Shown piece after piece: positions 44,406 to 52,469 of a DNA stretch of 64,000 nt (the stretch's first letter is position 1; every line of letters begins with the position of its first letter). The notes under the pieces are model-generated. The model saw nothing but the letters and a program-made list of their open reading frames with translations, had not been told where the DNA came from and did no database searches. The stretch comes from Promethearchaeota archaeon (GTDB taxonomy: Archaea; Asgardarchaeota; Lokiarchaeia; Sigyniarchaeales; SOKP01). Where the stretch lies: the NCBI GenBank assembly GCA_019058295.1, contig JAHPZI010000017.1, forward strand, positions 34,917 through 98,916. Reading direction: 5' to 3'. The translations under genes were made by a program, and so were the position numbers.

Positions 44406-44439
44406 ATCTTTATTAACCTAAATTATCTTTATTAACCTA
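44406..44439. promoter_or_regulatory. Direct repeat upstream of hsp20
   Basis: ATCTTTATTAACCTA occurs at 44406-44420 and again at 44425-44439 (period 19, about two helical turns), in the divergent region between the ATPase gene and the small heat-shock gene, 82 bases before the latter. Two sites on the same DNA face suggest a cooperative regulator. Confidence 0.45.
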
Positions 44440-44520
44440 GATGCTATGTATTTAAACAAATTTAAAGTATTAAAATTTAATGAAATTAAGATTATTAATA
44501 ATGTTTTAAGGTGAAATTGC

Positions 44521-45171
44521 TTGCCAAGAGAAGATAATTGGGACGACGATGAAGGATGGGACGATGATGATGACGATGATGATGATATGGGCGGACCATC
44601 TGATTTCTTTAAATTATTCGCAGATCCAAATAAGCTCTTTAAATCTAAACAATTTAGGAGGTTATTTAAAGAAATCTTAGGGAAGATTTCAAAGGGTTTA
44701 CCTCCTGAATTTCAAAAACTTTCTCCTGAGGATATCCAAAAAGAATTAATGAAAAACAAAGATAAATTTGGTTTTCCATTTATGTATGGTTTCAATATTA
44801 ATATTGGACCAGAAGGTAAGCCAAGAATTGATTCTTTTGGAAATATTAAACCTAAACCATATTCAAGAGATCAAAAAGTTCAGGTAGATTCTACTAGAGA
44901 ACCATTAGTAGAAATCAACGAAGAAAGCGATAAACTTATAATTATTGCTGAAATGCCAGGTGTAACTAAGAATGACGTAGAATTAAAAGCAACAACACAT
45001 TCTCTTACTATTTCGACCAAGTCGGATAGTATTGGAATAAAATATTACAAAGAAATTGAGCTTCCCGCTGCAATTAATTCTGATTATGCTAAAGCTAGAC
45101 TTCAGAATGGAATTTTAGAAGTTAAGTTAAAAAAAATTGACGAAAGGCATACCAATATTCCCATAAGTTAA
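44521..45171 (+). CDS. Small heat shock protein (Hsp20/alpha-crystallin) with Asp-rich N-terminus
   Basis: 216 residues from TTG 44521, six bases after GGTGA. Residues about 3-23 hold clusters of Asp (DNWDDDEGWDDDDDDDDDMG region). The alpha-crystallin domain is at about 122-205: VEINEESDKLIIIAEMPGV, KNDVELKATTHSLTI, and the closing ARLQNGILEVKLKK. The C-terminal IPI is the I-x-I motif used in oligomer assembly. It keeps unfolding proteins soluble. The acidic N-terminal extension is unusual for the family. The phosphatase gene follows after 27 bases. Confidence 0.9.
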   Translation: MPREDNWDDDEGWDDDDDDDDDMGGPSDFFKLFADPNKLFKSKQFRRLFKEILGKISKGLPPEFQKLSPEDIQKELMKNKDKFGFPFMYGFNINIGPEGKPRIDSFGNIKPKPYSRDQKVQVDSTREPLVEINEESDKLIIIAEMPGVTKNDVELKATTHSLTISTKSDSIGIKYYKEIELPAAINSDYAKARLQNGILEVKLKKIDERHTNIPIS

Positions 45172-45198
45172 AAAAACTATCAGAATAAAGGAAAAAAT

Positions 45199-46206
45199 AT
45201 GTCTGAAGAAGAAATTCTATCTAAGAAAGCTTTAATTGTGATTTGTGTAATTTCAATAATAATTATCATAGTAGGTATGATTTTACTAGCATTAGGATAT
45301 AATAAAGCGTTTTACTTAAATTATCCATTGATTCAAGCGATTTTTAAAGTGATAACATATTTAGGTGAACCAGTTGTCTTCATTATTATTATTGCTATCT
45401 TTTATATCGTTTACGATAAGAAATTTGCTAAAAATCTCGCTTTTAACCTATTGATCTCTGGATATATTAATGAATTTGTAAAGCAGATATTTCAAGATCC
45501 TAGACCACCTGCAAATAAAGCTCCGGAAGAAGAATATGGCTTGGTTGAAACTTCATATGGATTCCCCTCTGGACATACGCAAACTGCCGTGGCGACGTGG
45601 GGTTATATGGCATATGAGTTTAAAGACAAACCTAAACCTTATATTGTGCCAATTATTCTTTCGATAATTATATTTTTAATCTCAATATCGAGAATTATCA
45701 TAGGAGTTCACGACCTTGAAGATATAATTGGAGGATTTGCAATTGGAATCTGTCTTTTAATCGCATTTATTTATTTAGAACCTATCATTTCCCCTAAAAT
45801 CAATAAGCTAAGCTTAATAATAAAGATTTTAATCGCTGTCGCTGTATCAGTATCAATATTTATAATTGGGACTTTATTATTCCCTACAGCGGGACTTGGA
45901 CTCGTCGATAATCCTCCTCTATATGCTGATGAAGGCACTTTTGCTTTAGTAGGAGGTGCAATGTTAGGATTAAGCGTTGGATATCTGTTAGAAAATGAAT
46001 ATGTGAATTATGAACCTTCAGAATTAAATAAGAAACAAAAAATAATTAATTTAACTATAGGCATTGTTTTATTACTAGTAATTTACATATGTTTAGACAT
46101 GCTAGTTAGCGGAAACGTCGTTCTTAGATTTATAAGATACGCATTGATTTCGTTTATATTAACTTTTTGTGGCCCTTTTATGTTTAAAAAAATCAATCGA
46201 ACATAA
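45199..46206 (+). CDS. PAP2-superfamily membrane phosphatase
   Basis: 335 residues, about nine to ten transmembrane helices. The three phosphatase motifs are present: KQIFQDPRPP (Lys and Arg), YGFPSGHTQTAVA (Ser-Gly-His) and SRIIIGVHDLEDI (Arg, catalytic His, Asp). These enzymes remove phosphate from lipid phosphates or isoprenyl diphosphates on the outer face of the membrane. The C-terminal half with extra helices is unlike the core family and not recognised. AGGA precedes ATG. Confidence 0.9.
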   Translation: MSEEEILSKKALIVICVISIIIIIVGMILLALGYNKAFYLNYPLIQAIFKVITYLGEPVVFIIIIAIFYIVYDKKFAKNLAFNLLISGYINEFVKQIFQDPRPPANKAPEEEYGLVETSYGFPSGHTQTAVATWGYMAYEFKDKPKPYIVPIILSIIIFLISISRIIIGVHDLEDIIGGFAIGICLLIAFIYLEPIISPKINKLSLIIKILIAVAVSVSIFIIGTLLFPTAGLGLVDNPPLYADEGTFALVGGAMLGLSVGYLLENEYVNYEPSELNKKQKIINLTIGIVLLLVIYICLDMLVSGNVVLRFIRYALISFILTFCGPFMFKKINRT

Positions 46207-46240
46207 ATTATTTTTTTTAAAAAAAGTACTTATCTTTATT

Positions 46241-46396
46241 TTATTCCACAATTAATGGAGCTATAGCGAGTTCCTTTAGAAGAATACGATTAACTTTTCT
46301 TTTATCGCTTTCTAAAACATATTCATGAGGAACAATGATTTTGTTAATAAAAGTATCTGGTCTATAGGGGTGGCTCTGAACTTGTTCTAAAATCAT
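46241..46396 (-). CDS. Small protein, unknown (51 residues)
   Basis: Frame from ATG 46396 to TAA 46241: MILEQVQSHPYRPDTFINKI, then IVPHEYVLESDKRKVNRILL ending APLIVE. The composition is protein-like with mixed charged and hydrophobic residues. No ribosome site stands before the ATG, so the transcript would be leaderless. No family recognised. The remaining 220 bases to the next gene are A+T-rich and show nothing. Confidence 0.45.
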   Translation of the reverse strand: MILEQVQSHPYRPDTFINKIIVPHEYVLESDKRKVNRILLKELAIAPLIVE

Positions 46397-46616
46397 ATTA
46401 AAAAGTTAACATTGACGTTCACTTCTTACTTAATAACGTGATGAACTTATATTTATATTTTCTTATTATTCATATGAAAAAAAAGAAAATTACTCTAATA
46501 ATATATAAATTTGTCAATTTTCCAATAATATTTTAGATTATTCGTAAAATTTGGAGAGTTTTTTAAGTTATTTCGCAAGAATAAATGCGACTATAGTATT
46601 TTTTAAATAAAAATAT

Positions 46617-47072
46617 TTAAAATAAATCTAAATATGGTTTTATTTTTTTTTTCCCCTCAGGATTTTTAATATTCTCTAAAATTATTCTTGACAATTCTTT
46701 CTTTTTACTAAAATAAATCTCCATAAATTCATCTTTAGTCATATCGGGATACCTTATTGATAAGGCCAGATCTCTTCTTGGGCACCCTCCACGCCTCATG
46801 CAACAATAAGATATTGAGCCAAAACATACTATATCAGAATCCCAATCATTTTCTTTAGAAAAATTCTCTTTTATAGTTATAAATTCTTCTGGAGAAAGTT
46901 CAATCTCGCTTAGAGTTTTATCTCTTCTGCATTTATAGGCAAAAGCTAGAGAAAATCCGGGTTTACAACAAAAAGTTAGAGCTCTATAATCTCCTCCCAT
47001 ACATATAGGTATTGGAGCATTTTTTTCCCATCCAGGTATGTCTCGAAGCTTTTCAGGGTCTAATTCTACCAA
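46617..47072 (-). CDS. Methanogenesis-marker-9-like cysteine-rich protein
   Basis: 151 residues. ICMGGDYRALTFCCKPG near the N-terminus and CFGSISYCCMRRGGCPRRD at about 98-116 are the Cys-rich signatures I associate with the methanogenesis marker 9 family, found in methanogens and some relatives. At least seven Cys suggest an Fe-S or zinc site. The remainder is a helical tail. It starts at TTG 47072. The function of the family is unknown; presence here fits an organism with other methanogen-type C1 genes. Confidence 0.65.
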   Translation of the reverse strand: MVELDPEKLRDIPGWEKNAPIPICMGGDYRALTFCCKPGFSLAFAYKCRRDKTLSEIELSPEEFITIKENFSKENDWDSDIVCFGSISYCCMRRGGCPRRDLALSIRYPDMTKDEFMEIYFSKKKELSRIILENIKNPEGKKKIKPYLDLF

Positions 47073-47133
47073 TATATTCTTATCTCTTTAATTTTTTAAG
47101 TAAGAGGGCCTCGGGCGGGAATCGAACCCGCCT

Positions 47134-47162
47134 TTCCCCGGCACAAGAAAAATCTTGCCCCT
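47134..47162 (-). other. tRNA-His intron 2 (29 nt, in the variable loop)
   Basis: Exon CCCT pairs with intron GGGG as the 4-bp central helix (last pair G-U). Bulges are AG|A on the 5' side and AA|A on the 3' side. The intron helix pairs GGGGCAAG with CTTGTGCC with one mismatch, loop ATTTTT. Position is after nt 45, outside the anticodon loop. Confidence 0.75.
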
Positions 47163-47175
47163 CTAGGGATTCACA

Positions 47176-47205
47176 CTGGGGAATCTAGTAATAGATACTT
47201 GATCT
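47176..47205 (-). other. tRNA-His intron 1 (30 nt, between positions 32 and 33)
   Basis: Exon GGGG (27-30) pairs with intron CCCC as a 4-bp central helix. The bulges are AC|A and AG|T, each three bases and cut after the second. The intron stem pairs GATC with GATT and AGTA with TACT, loop TCTAT. Splicing gives a 7-base loop with C32 U33 GUG A37 A38. Confidence 0.78.
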
Positions 47206-47260
47206 GTCCCCAATACTGACCGCTATACTACCGAGGCCATCATTTGACAATTCTAACTAC

Positions 47261-47270
47261 AAGTATATAA
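47261..47270 (-). promoter_or_regulatory. TATA box of the tRNA-His gene
   Basis: TTATATACTT on the minus strand, centred about 28 bases upstream of the tRNA 5' end, the usual archaeal distance. Transcription would start at or within a few bases of the mature 5' end. Confidence 0.55.
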
Positions 47271-47307
47271 AATAAATTAATAAAAAGCAAAAAAGTTTTT
47301 CTCTTTG

Positions 47308-47880
47308 TTATTTATTTTGATTTACGACTTTCAGGAGATAGTTTAAAAACTGGTCAATTGCATCCTCTAAATCTCCAGAATTATCAACAACAAAATCCGC
47401 TCCTGGAAATTTCTGATTTGCTTTTGCTCTTTCTATTCTCATCTCTAATAATTCCCCTTTTTCTCTTCCTCTATCTGTGACTCGCTGCAACGTAATTTCA
47501 AAAGGAACTTCTATAAATACGACTTTAATATTTTCGTATTTCTCTCTCGCTTCGTCCACAATAGTTCGACTCACATTTACCAAAACTGGATAACCATCCT
47601 TAAGCCAATCATCAATTTCAATAGGGACACCGTAATTTAATTGATAGATATGCCATTTTAAAGCAAATTTTCCTTGTTTCTCCATTTCTTTGAATTCATA
47701 AGGAGTTATAGAATAATTATCTTCTGTTTCAGATGCGGGTCTCGTAATATACCTCTTAACAACATGAACTTTTTTCAAAGTTTGGGGATATTTCTTTGCT
47801 GCACCATAAATTATTGAATCTTTCCCAGAACCGGAATTTCCTACTACTAAAAATAAAGTGCCTGAAAAATTTTTTTTCAT
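47308..47880 (-). CDS. phnN: PhnN-like ribose 1,5-bisphosphate kinase / guanylate-kinase-like protein
   Basis: 190 residues. P-loop VVGNSGSGKDSIIYG at the N-terminus; RYITRPA, FALKWHIYQLNYGVP, and GYPVLVNVSRTIV match PhnN, which makes phosphoribosyl diphosphate from ribose 1,5-bisphosphate. DRGREKGELLEMRIERA forms the lid. Bacterial PhnN works with phosphonate lyase, but no phn genes are near, so in this organism it may serve nucleotide or ribose-bisphosphate metabolism. Start ATG 47880. It lies 70 bases upstream of the tRNA gene on the same strand. Confidence 0.8.
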   Translation of the reverse strand: MKKNFSGTLFLVVGNSGSGKDSIIYGAAKKYPQTLKKVHVVKRYITRPASETEDNYSITPYEFKEMEKQGKFALKWHIYQLNYGVPIEIDDWLKDGYPVLVNVSRTIVDEAREKYENIKVVFIEVPFEITLQRVTDRGREKGELLEMRIERAKANQKFPGADFVVDNSGDLEDAIDQFLNYLLKVVNQNK

Positions 47881-47982
47881 GAAATCTCAAATACAAATTT
47901 ATTATTTCTTGATCAAATATTATTATCAATCTTACAAGAAAAATTAAATATTATAAGTATATTTATAATATTTGAATTACGA

Positions 47983-48402
47983 ATGGCAAATAATTCTAGA
48001 GAAAGTATAATTTCAGAGATTCCGGAGAGTTATCAAAGGTATTTAGATGAGATTTATATAATATCGCGGAAAAAAAAAGGAGGTTGGGTTTCTAACAAAG
48101 AACTCTCTGAAAACTTAGATGTAAAACCAGCAAGCGTTTCAGGAATGCTAGAAAAATTAGAAAAACAAGGTTTAATTGACTGGAAACCAAGAAAAGCAAT
48201 AAGATTAACCGAAAAAGGAAAAATTATTGCGAAACAATTAAACGAGACTCATGAATTATTACGAGTTTTTTTCCTAAAAGTTTTAGAAATTCCTAACGAA
48301 GAGGTTGTAGATAATATTTCTTGCGAAATCGAGCATCATATTACTTCACATGTGAAAAAAAAACTAAAGGAATTCTTATCAAAATATTTAAAACAGATTT
48401 AA
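47983..48402 (+). CDS. DtxR/MntR-family metal-dependent regulator
   Basis: 139 residues. The winged helix part is at about 15-75 (SNKELSENLDVKPASVSGML as helix-turn-helix, then KLEKQGLIDWKPRKAIRLTE as wing). The dimer and metal part carries DNISCEIEHHITSH, with the Cys/Glu/His set used for Fe or Mn binding in this family. No SH3-like C-terminal domain, so it is the short MntR/IdeR form. It would control iron or manganese genes; none is adjacent. The plus-strand gene start lies in a divergent gap with phnN. Confidence 0.88.
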   Translation: MANNSRESIISEIPESYQRYLDEIYIISRKKKGGWVSNKELSENLDVKPASVSGMLEKLEKQGLIDWKPRKAIRLTEKGKIIAKQLNETHELLRVFFLKVLEIPNEEVVDNISCEIEHHITSHVKKKLKEFLSKYLKQI

Positions 48403-48454
48403 TTAAATTTGATAATTAATTGAAATATTTAACTCTAAAATTTTGAGGAAAATC

Positions 48455-49219
48455 ATGTCTAATAATTTAAAGAACTTAATAATTAAGGTACAGGAATATT
48501 TCAAGGATTTTACATGTTATATTGAGTTGTCAGATTTTAGGTCTTTTTTGTTGTTTACTTTAACCAGTCAGACGCCATCCAATATTTTAGCACAGATGGG
48601 ATTAGGTGGATCGAAAGATGTAATTAGTATGCCATATAATCCAATTTTTAACATTTATTATCAAAAAATCAATTTAATAGCATCTGGTTCTTTAATTATT
48701 TATATCAAGAGCGATCCTGTTAAAGACGAGTTTATTATCGAAAAAGATGACCCAATTTTTAAAAATTTTTTAAATGCGAACGAAATTAGTCTCGCTTTTC
48801 GCGGCAAAGAGAGATTCATTTTTCCTAGCATCTCAGATTGCTCAGCTTTTGAAATTAACAGCGAACCAACTAAATTAACAGTAAAAATTGATGATTATTT
48901 TCATTCGTTAGAGAGCTTTTTAGCCATCTTGGAGCCAAATGTTTTATTTGTTATGGATGGGAAAAATGAATCCGAACCCGATTTATTATTTACTTTCAAT
49001 CTAATGCCTCAATTCCCTAATGAATTAAAGCAAAATGTCCTTAAAATTGATGCTTTCTTAGATAATAACCATAAAACTAAAGACATAACTTATTTGAAGC
49101 GAGAAGAGGATTATACAATCACTTATTTAAAAAATATAAAAGAAATTAGTCATACAGAACTTTATAAATCATCATTTTCGCTGGTTATTCATATTAAATC
49201 AATAAACAAACCATATTAA
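48455..49219 (+). CDS. Uncharacterised protein, 254 residues
   Basis: Starts at ATG 48455, six bases after GAGG; a TTG at 48443 is in frame but would place the ribosome site inside the gene. The protein is a soluble alpha/beta chain with regions such as LIIYIKSDPVKDEFIIEKDD, and no membrane segments or metal motifs. I recognise no family. It follows the DtxR-type regulator by 53 bases on the same strand, so it may share that transcript. Confidence 0.6.
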   Translation: MSNNLKNLIIKVQEYFKDFTCYIELSDFRSFLLFTLTSQTPSNILAQMGLGGSKDVISMPYNPIFNIYYQKINLIASGSLIIYIKSDPVKDEFIIEKDDPIFKNFLNANEISLAFRGKERFIFPSISDCSAFEINSEPTKLTVKIDDYFHSLESFLAILEPNVLFVMDGKNESEPDLLFTFNLMPQFPNELKQNVLKIDAFLDNNHKTKDITYLKREEDYTITYLKNIKEISHTELYKSSFSLVIHIKSINKPY

Positions 49220-49412
49220 TCTTTTTCTCTTTTTATTAGTTTTTTTTATAATTAATTTCGTCTTCCATAAAACTCTATTAGCAGTTTGATATATCTTATT
49301 CGTCTTCAATTAAGCGCTTAACATCATTAAAGCATTAATATCCTCTATTTATAAACCTACGACAAAATATAATAATAATATCTTAATTAACAAGTTCAGG
49401 TTTTTACCAAAT

Positions 49413-49616
49413 ATGAAGATAATAACGATAAATCTCCCCGAATTTTATCTTTCCGCCATCCAGATCCTAAACGATTTGGGGGTCTATCCTTCAAGATCCG
49501 AAGCAATAAGAATCGCTCTGAAGGATTTCTTAGAAGACGAGTTAAAGTTGTATGAAACTCTTGAAGATAAACCTTTTAAAATGATAATTCAAAATTCTCT
49601 GAATAGAAAAGATTAA
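49413..49616 (+). CDS. Ribbon-helix-helix (CopG-type) regulator
   Basis: 67 residues. The N-terminal strand KIITINLPEFYL is followed by two helices with the turn YPSRSEAIRIALKDFL, the standard ribbon-helix-helix arrangement of small archaeal repressors and antitoxins. No toxin gene is adjacent, so an antitoxin role is not supported. The strand contacts DNA as a dimer. Start ATG 49413 has no ribosome site. Confidence 0.8.
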   Translation: MKIITINLPEFYLSAIQILNDLGVYPSRSEAIRIALKDFLEDELKLYETLEDKPFKMIIQNSLNRKD

Positions 49617-49729
49617 TTTTATTATTTTTTTTATTTTCTTTTTTCTATATTTTTTAAGTAATAAAGCGAACTCATCTGTATTCTATACTAATTTTTTAAT
49701 ACTAAAAAAAAAAAAGTTGTTTTCAATTT

Positions 49730-50167
49730 TTACTCTTTTCTACCATAGATTAAATATGCCAATATTAACGTTATAATTATTATTGCCGGATAAGCATAAC
49801 CAGTTGACGTTTCAAGCCAAAAATATGCTATTAAATTTCGCTGTGTAAAAATTCCAAAGAATAAAATATCCATTAGAAAATTCATTCCACAGATAATAGC
49901 ACCAAGAATAATAGCGTCTATCACCCATTTATCAGGAATAATAGGATTCTTTTGTTCCCATTTCCATAAGTAAAGTATCAGGACGACAATTGAAATAATT
50001 GTATTTACGATTAACATTGCAACATAGTATCCTATATTGGGATTTTCAATTGGTTGATTCGTAGCATAGTTATAAAACGCAGAGCCAACAATTATAAATG
50101 CCCAAAGCCAAGATGCAAAACCAAGAATAATTGCTAAAACTAACGATTTGATATTTATATCTGCCAT
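49730..50167 (-). CDS. Four-helix membrane protein, unknown
   Basis: 145 residues with four transmembrane helices (about 9-31, 47-67, 83-105, 120-141) and short polar loops. No recognised family. Starts at ATG 50167 behind GAGGT. Basic end (YGRKE) suggests the C-terminus is cytosolic. Confidence 0.6.
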   Translation of the reverse strand: MADINIKSLVLAIILGFASWLWAFIIVGSAFYNYATNQPIENPNIGYYVAMLIVNTIISIVVLILYLWKWEQKNPIIPDKWVIDAIILGAIICGMNFLMDILFFGIFTQRNLIAYFWLETSTGYAYPAIIIITLILAYLIYGRKE

Positions 50168-50331
50168 TACTAATTACCTCTTTTTTATGTAAATTTAATT
50201 TCAATTTTTAAATATTTTAAGGATATACAAATATTTTATGGATATATTTATTCTTTAAAGAGTCATCTAATTTATTAAATTATTCTCTTTCTTTTTCATT
50301 GTTTATTCTATTTGAAGTTGGTTATTTTTAA

Positions 50332-50520
50332 TTACTTTATTCGATCTAAAATTAGTGACCCTCCAACACCAACATTTTCAGGTTTATTTTCTCTAATTAA
50401 GACCACATAGACTTCTCTTGGAAGTTTATAGGCTTTTTCAAGTGCATCAGTAATCTCTTTTACGAGTGTTCTTTTTGTTTCTACATCAATTTCTGGACCA
50501 TCAATCATAACATTTGGCAT
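50332..50520 (-). CDS. 4-Oxalocrotonate tautomerase-family protein
   Basis: 62 residues from ATG 50520, eight bases after GGAGGT. After Met removal the chain begins PNVMIDGPEID, leaving the catalytic Pro-1 free, which decides this start over the GTG six bases upstream. DVETKRTLVKEITDALEKAY and the strand REVYVVLIRENKPENVGVGG complete the small beta-alpha-beta fold with the expected Arg. Members act as tautomerases or related enzymes; substrate unknown. Confidence 0.88.
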   Translation of the reverse strand: MPNVMIDGPEIDVETKRTLVKEITDALEKAYKLPREVYVVLIRENKPENVGVGGSLILDRIK

Positions 50521-50760
50521 TATCACATACCTCCATATTTTTAATTATTATAAAGAAAAAGAATCTAAATAAATATATCTTCCTTTTGATATCAGTATTA
50601 TTTAATGCATCATGACAGTGATAAGATTAAATTTAAATTAATTTTAATGGGTGCCACTGGAATAGACAAAACAAGCTTAATCGTATTATATCCTAATTTC
50701 TCACTTATTAAAATAAAAAAAAAGTAAAAAAAAAATATAAATAAAAAATAAAAAAAACCG

Positions 50761-51519
50761 TTATTTTAGTATTACTTCGTCAATTATTTTACCGTCTCTC
50801 ATTTTGAGCAATCTATCTGCCAGACGCCCTACTGCTGGATCATGAGTTACCATTAATATGGTTTGATCAAGTTCCTTATTAAGATCATGGAGAAGATTAA
50901 TAATTTCCATTCCCATCTTAGTATCAAGTTCACCTGTTGGCTCATCGGCGATTAAAAGTGAAGGCTCGTTAGCAAGAGAGCGTGCAACTGCAACTCTTTG
51001 TTGCTCACCGCCAGAAAGTTCAGCAGGGAGATGATCCATTCGATCTTCCAGACCTACAAGCGTTAGGAATTTTGTTGCTCTTTCTCTTCTTAAATCTTCA
51101 GGTTGATCTGCGAAAACTAAAGGAAGTTCGACGTTTTCATAAGCTGTAAGAACCGGAACTAAATTATAAAATTGGAAGATAAATCCAAGATTTTTAAGTC
51201 TTAGATTCGTTTGCTCTTCATCATCCATATGTGCCACGTTAGTTCGATTTATGAATACTGCTCCACCAGTGGGATTATCAAGTGCACCAATCATATTAAG
51301 TAAAGTAGTTTTTCCGGATCCAGAAGGGCCCATTACAGATACAAATTCTCCTTTCCTAACTTTCAGACTTATTCCATCCAAGGCGTGAACTTCAACTTCA
51401 CCCATATGATAAACTTTAGTTAATTCAAAAACTTGGATCATTGCATCATCATCTGGAGTATATTTTCCCTCTTCTTCACTAATGATTTTTTTTCCAGTTT
51501 TTCTTTTTTTTGACTTCAT
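50761..51519 (-). CDS. ABC transporter ATP-binding protein (MacB/LolD type), third gene of PadR operon
   Basis: 252 residues. Basic N-terminus [10 protein letters not shown], then Walker [14 protein letters not shown] (about 69-81), Q-loop [18 protein letters not shown], signature [16 protein letters not shown], Walker [14 protein letters not shown] and switch VTHD. It closely resembles the ATPase encoded upstream. Two different ATPases with one permease may form a heterodimer, matching the two halves of the permease. GGAGG precedes ATG; the gene follows the other ATPase after 20 bases. Confidence 0.93.
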   Translation of the reverse strand: MKSKKRKTGKKIISEEEGKYTPDDDAMIQVFELTKVYHMGEVEVHALDGISLKVRKGEFVSVMGPSGSGKTTLLNMIGALDNPTGGAVFINRTNVAHMDDEEQTNLRLKNLGFIFQFYNLVPVLTAYENVELPLVFADQPEDLRRERATKFLTLVGLEDRMDHLPAELSGGEQQRVAVARSLANEPSLLIADEPTGELDTKMGMEIINLLHDLNKELDQTILMVTHDPAVGRLADRLLKMRDGKIIDEVILK

Positions 51520-51539
51520 TGTTTAATGCCTCCACATTT

Positions 51540-52460
51540 TTAATCATTCCAAATTTCTGATAATGGTTTTCCACCCTTTCTTTCTTCTGTGATTTCTCCA
51601 TCAGTAATAGTTATAATCCTATCCGCTACATCAGCTATTCTTACATTATGAGTGACCATAAGAATAGACTGACCCGCATTTTTTAGATTGAGAAAGATTT
51701 CTGCAATTTGAGTTGATGTTTCTGTATCAAGTTCACCTGTTGGTTCGTCAGCAAGTAATATTAAAGGATCATTTGCCATTGATCTTGCGACAGTTACTCG
51801 TTGTTGTTCTCCTCCTGATAGTTCAGTTGGTCTATGATAGATTCTTTCACCGAGACCTACGCTTTTAAGAAGTCTTTCAACTTTTTCTTTAACATTTTCT
51901 TTAGATTCCCCTCCAAGAAGCAATGGAAGCTCAACATTCTCATATGCAGTAAGAATTGGGAAGAGATTATAGAATTGAAATATTAATCCAATTTGATGCA
52001 ATCGCATTTCTTTGTGTTCTTTACTATTCATTTTAGTAATATCGCTTCCAGTTCCTTTACCATCAATATTATATATTATTTGTCCTGAATCTGGAAAATC
52101 GAGGGCTCCAAGGCAATTTATCAATGTCGTTTTACCTGATCCAGATGGACCTACTATAGCAACTAATTCTCCTTTCTTAATCTGTAGATTTATATTTTTA
52201 AGTGCTGTGACATGGTAATCTCCGAGTGGATAGATTTTATTGAGATTTCTCACTTCAAGAACTAAATTAGGATCCATTTTTTCTGTTGCTTTACTAAAGA
52301 TTATTTCAGAAGATTTTGAGATTTTTCTAGAAGCCTTTTTAGAAATTTTTTCAGAAGGTTTTGAGATTTCTTTCTCTCCATTTTCTCCCTCATCAAGTAC
52401 ATGAGAAAGAACTTCATAGGCTCTCTTTTTATTATTTATAGACAAATCCTTTTCATCCAT
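51540..52460 (-). CDS. ABC transporter ATP-binding protein with N-terminal extension, PadR operon
   Basis: 306 residues. The first 70 residues are a charged extension rich in KxISKxSE-like repeats (SEKISKKASRKISKSSEIIF), likely disordered or helical. The ATPase domain has Walker [13 protein letters not shown]-loop LIFQFYNLFPILTAYENV, signature [16 protein letters not shown], Walker [13 protein letters not shown] and VTHN. ATG follows GGTGAT. It lies 10 bases after the permease gene and forms a transporter with it. Confidence 0.93.
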   Translation of the reverse strand: MDEKDLSINNKKRAYEVLSHVLDEGENGEKEISKPSEKISKKASRKISKSSEIIFSKATEKMDPNLVLEVRNLNKIYPLGDYHVTALKNINLQIKKGELVAIVGPSGSGKTTLINCLGALDFPDSGQIIYNIDGKGTGSDITKMNSKEHKEMRLHQIGLIFQFYNLFPILTAYENVELPLLLGGESKENVKEKVERLLKSVGLGERIYHRPTELSGGEQQRVTVARSMANDPLILLADEPTGELDTETSTQIAEIFLNLKNAGQSILMVTHNVRIADVADRIITITDGEITEERKGGKPLSEIWND

Positions 52461-52469
52461 TTATATCAC

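Larger units (their letters stand above)
47107..47238 (-). tRNA. tRNA-His (GTG) with two introns
   Basis: Read on the minus strand, the acceptor stem GCCTCGG/CCGAGGC is perfect, with an encoded G at -1 (47238) facing discriminator C73 (47107): the pair that marks tRNA-His. D-arm is GTAT-AGCGGTCA-GTAT. T-arm is GCGGG-TTCGATT-CCCGC. After removing two introns (47176-47205 and 47134-47162) the anticodon arm is GGGGA-CTGTGAA-TCCCT with anticodon GTG (47174-47172), U33 and A37, and the variable loop is AGAG. The result is 73 nt with G-1; CCA is not encoded. A TATA element lies about 28 bases upstream. Confidence 0.9.

Noticed and set aside
49413..49616. CopG protein as antitoxin of a toxin-antitoxin pair
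   Set aside because: No toxin-like gene is adjacent on either side.
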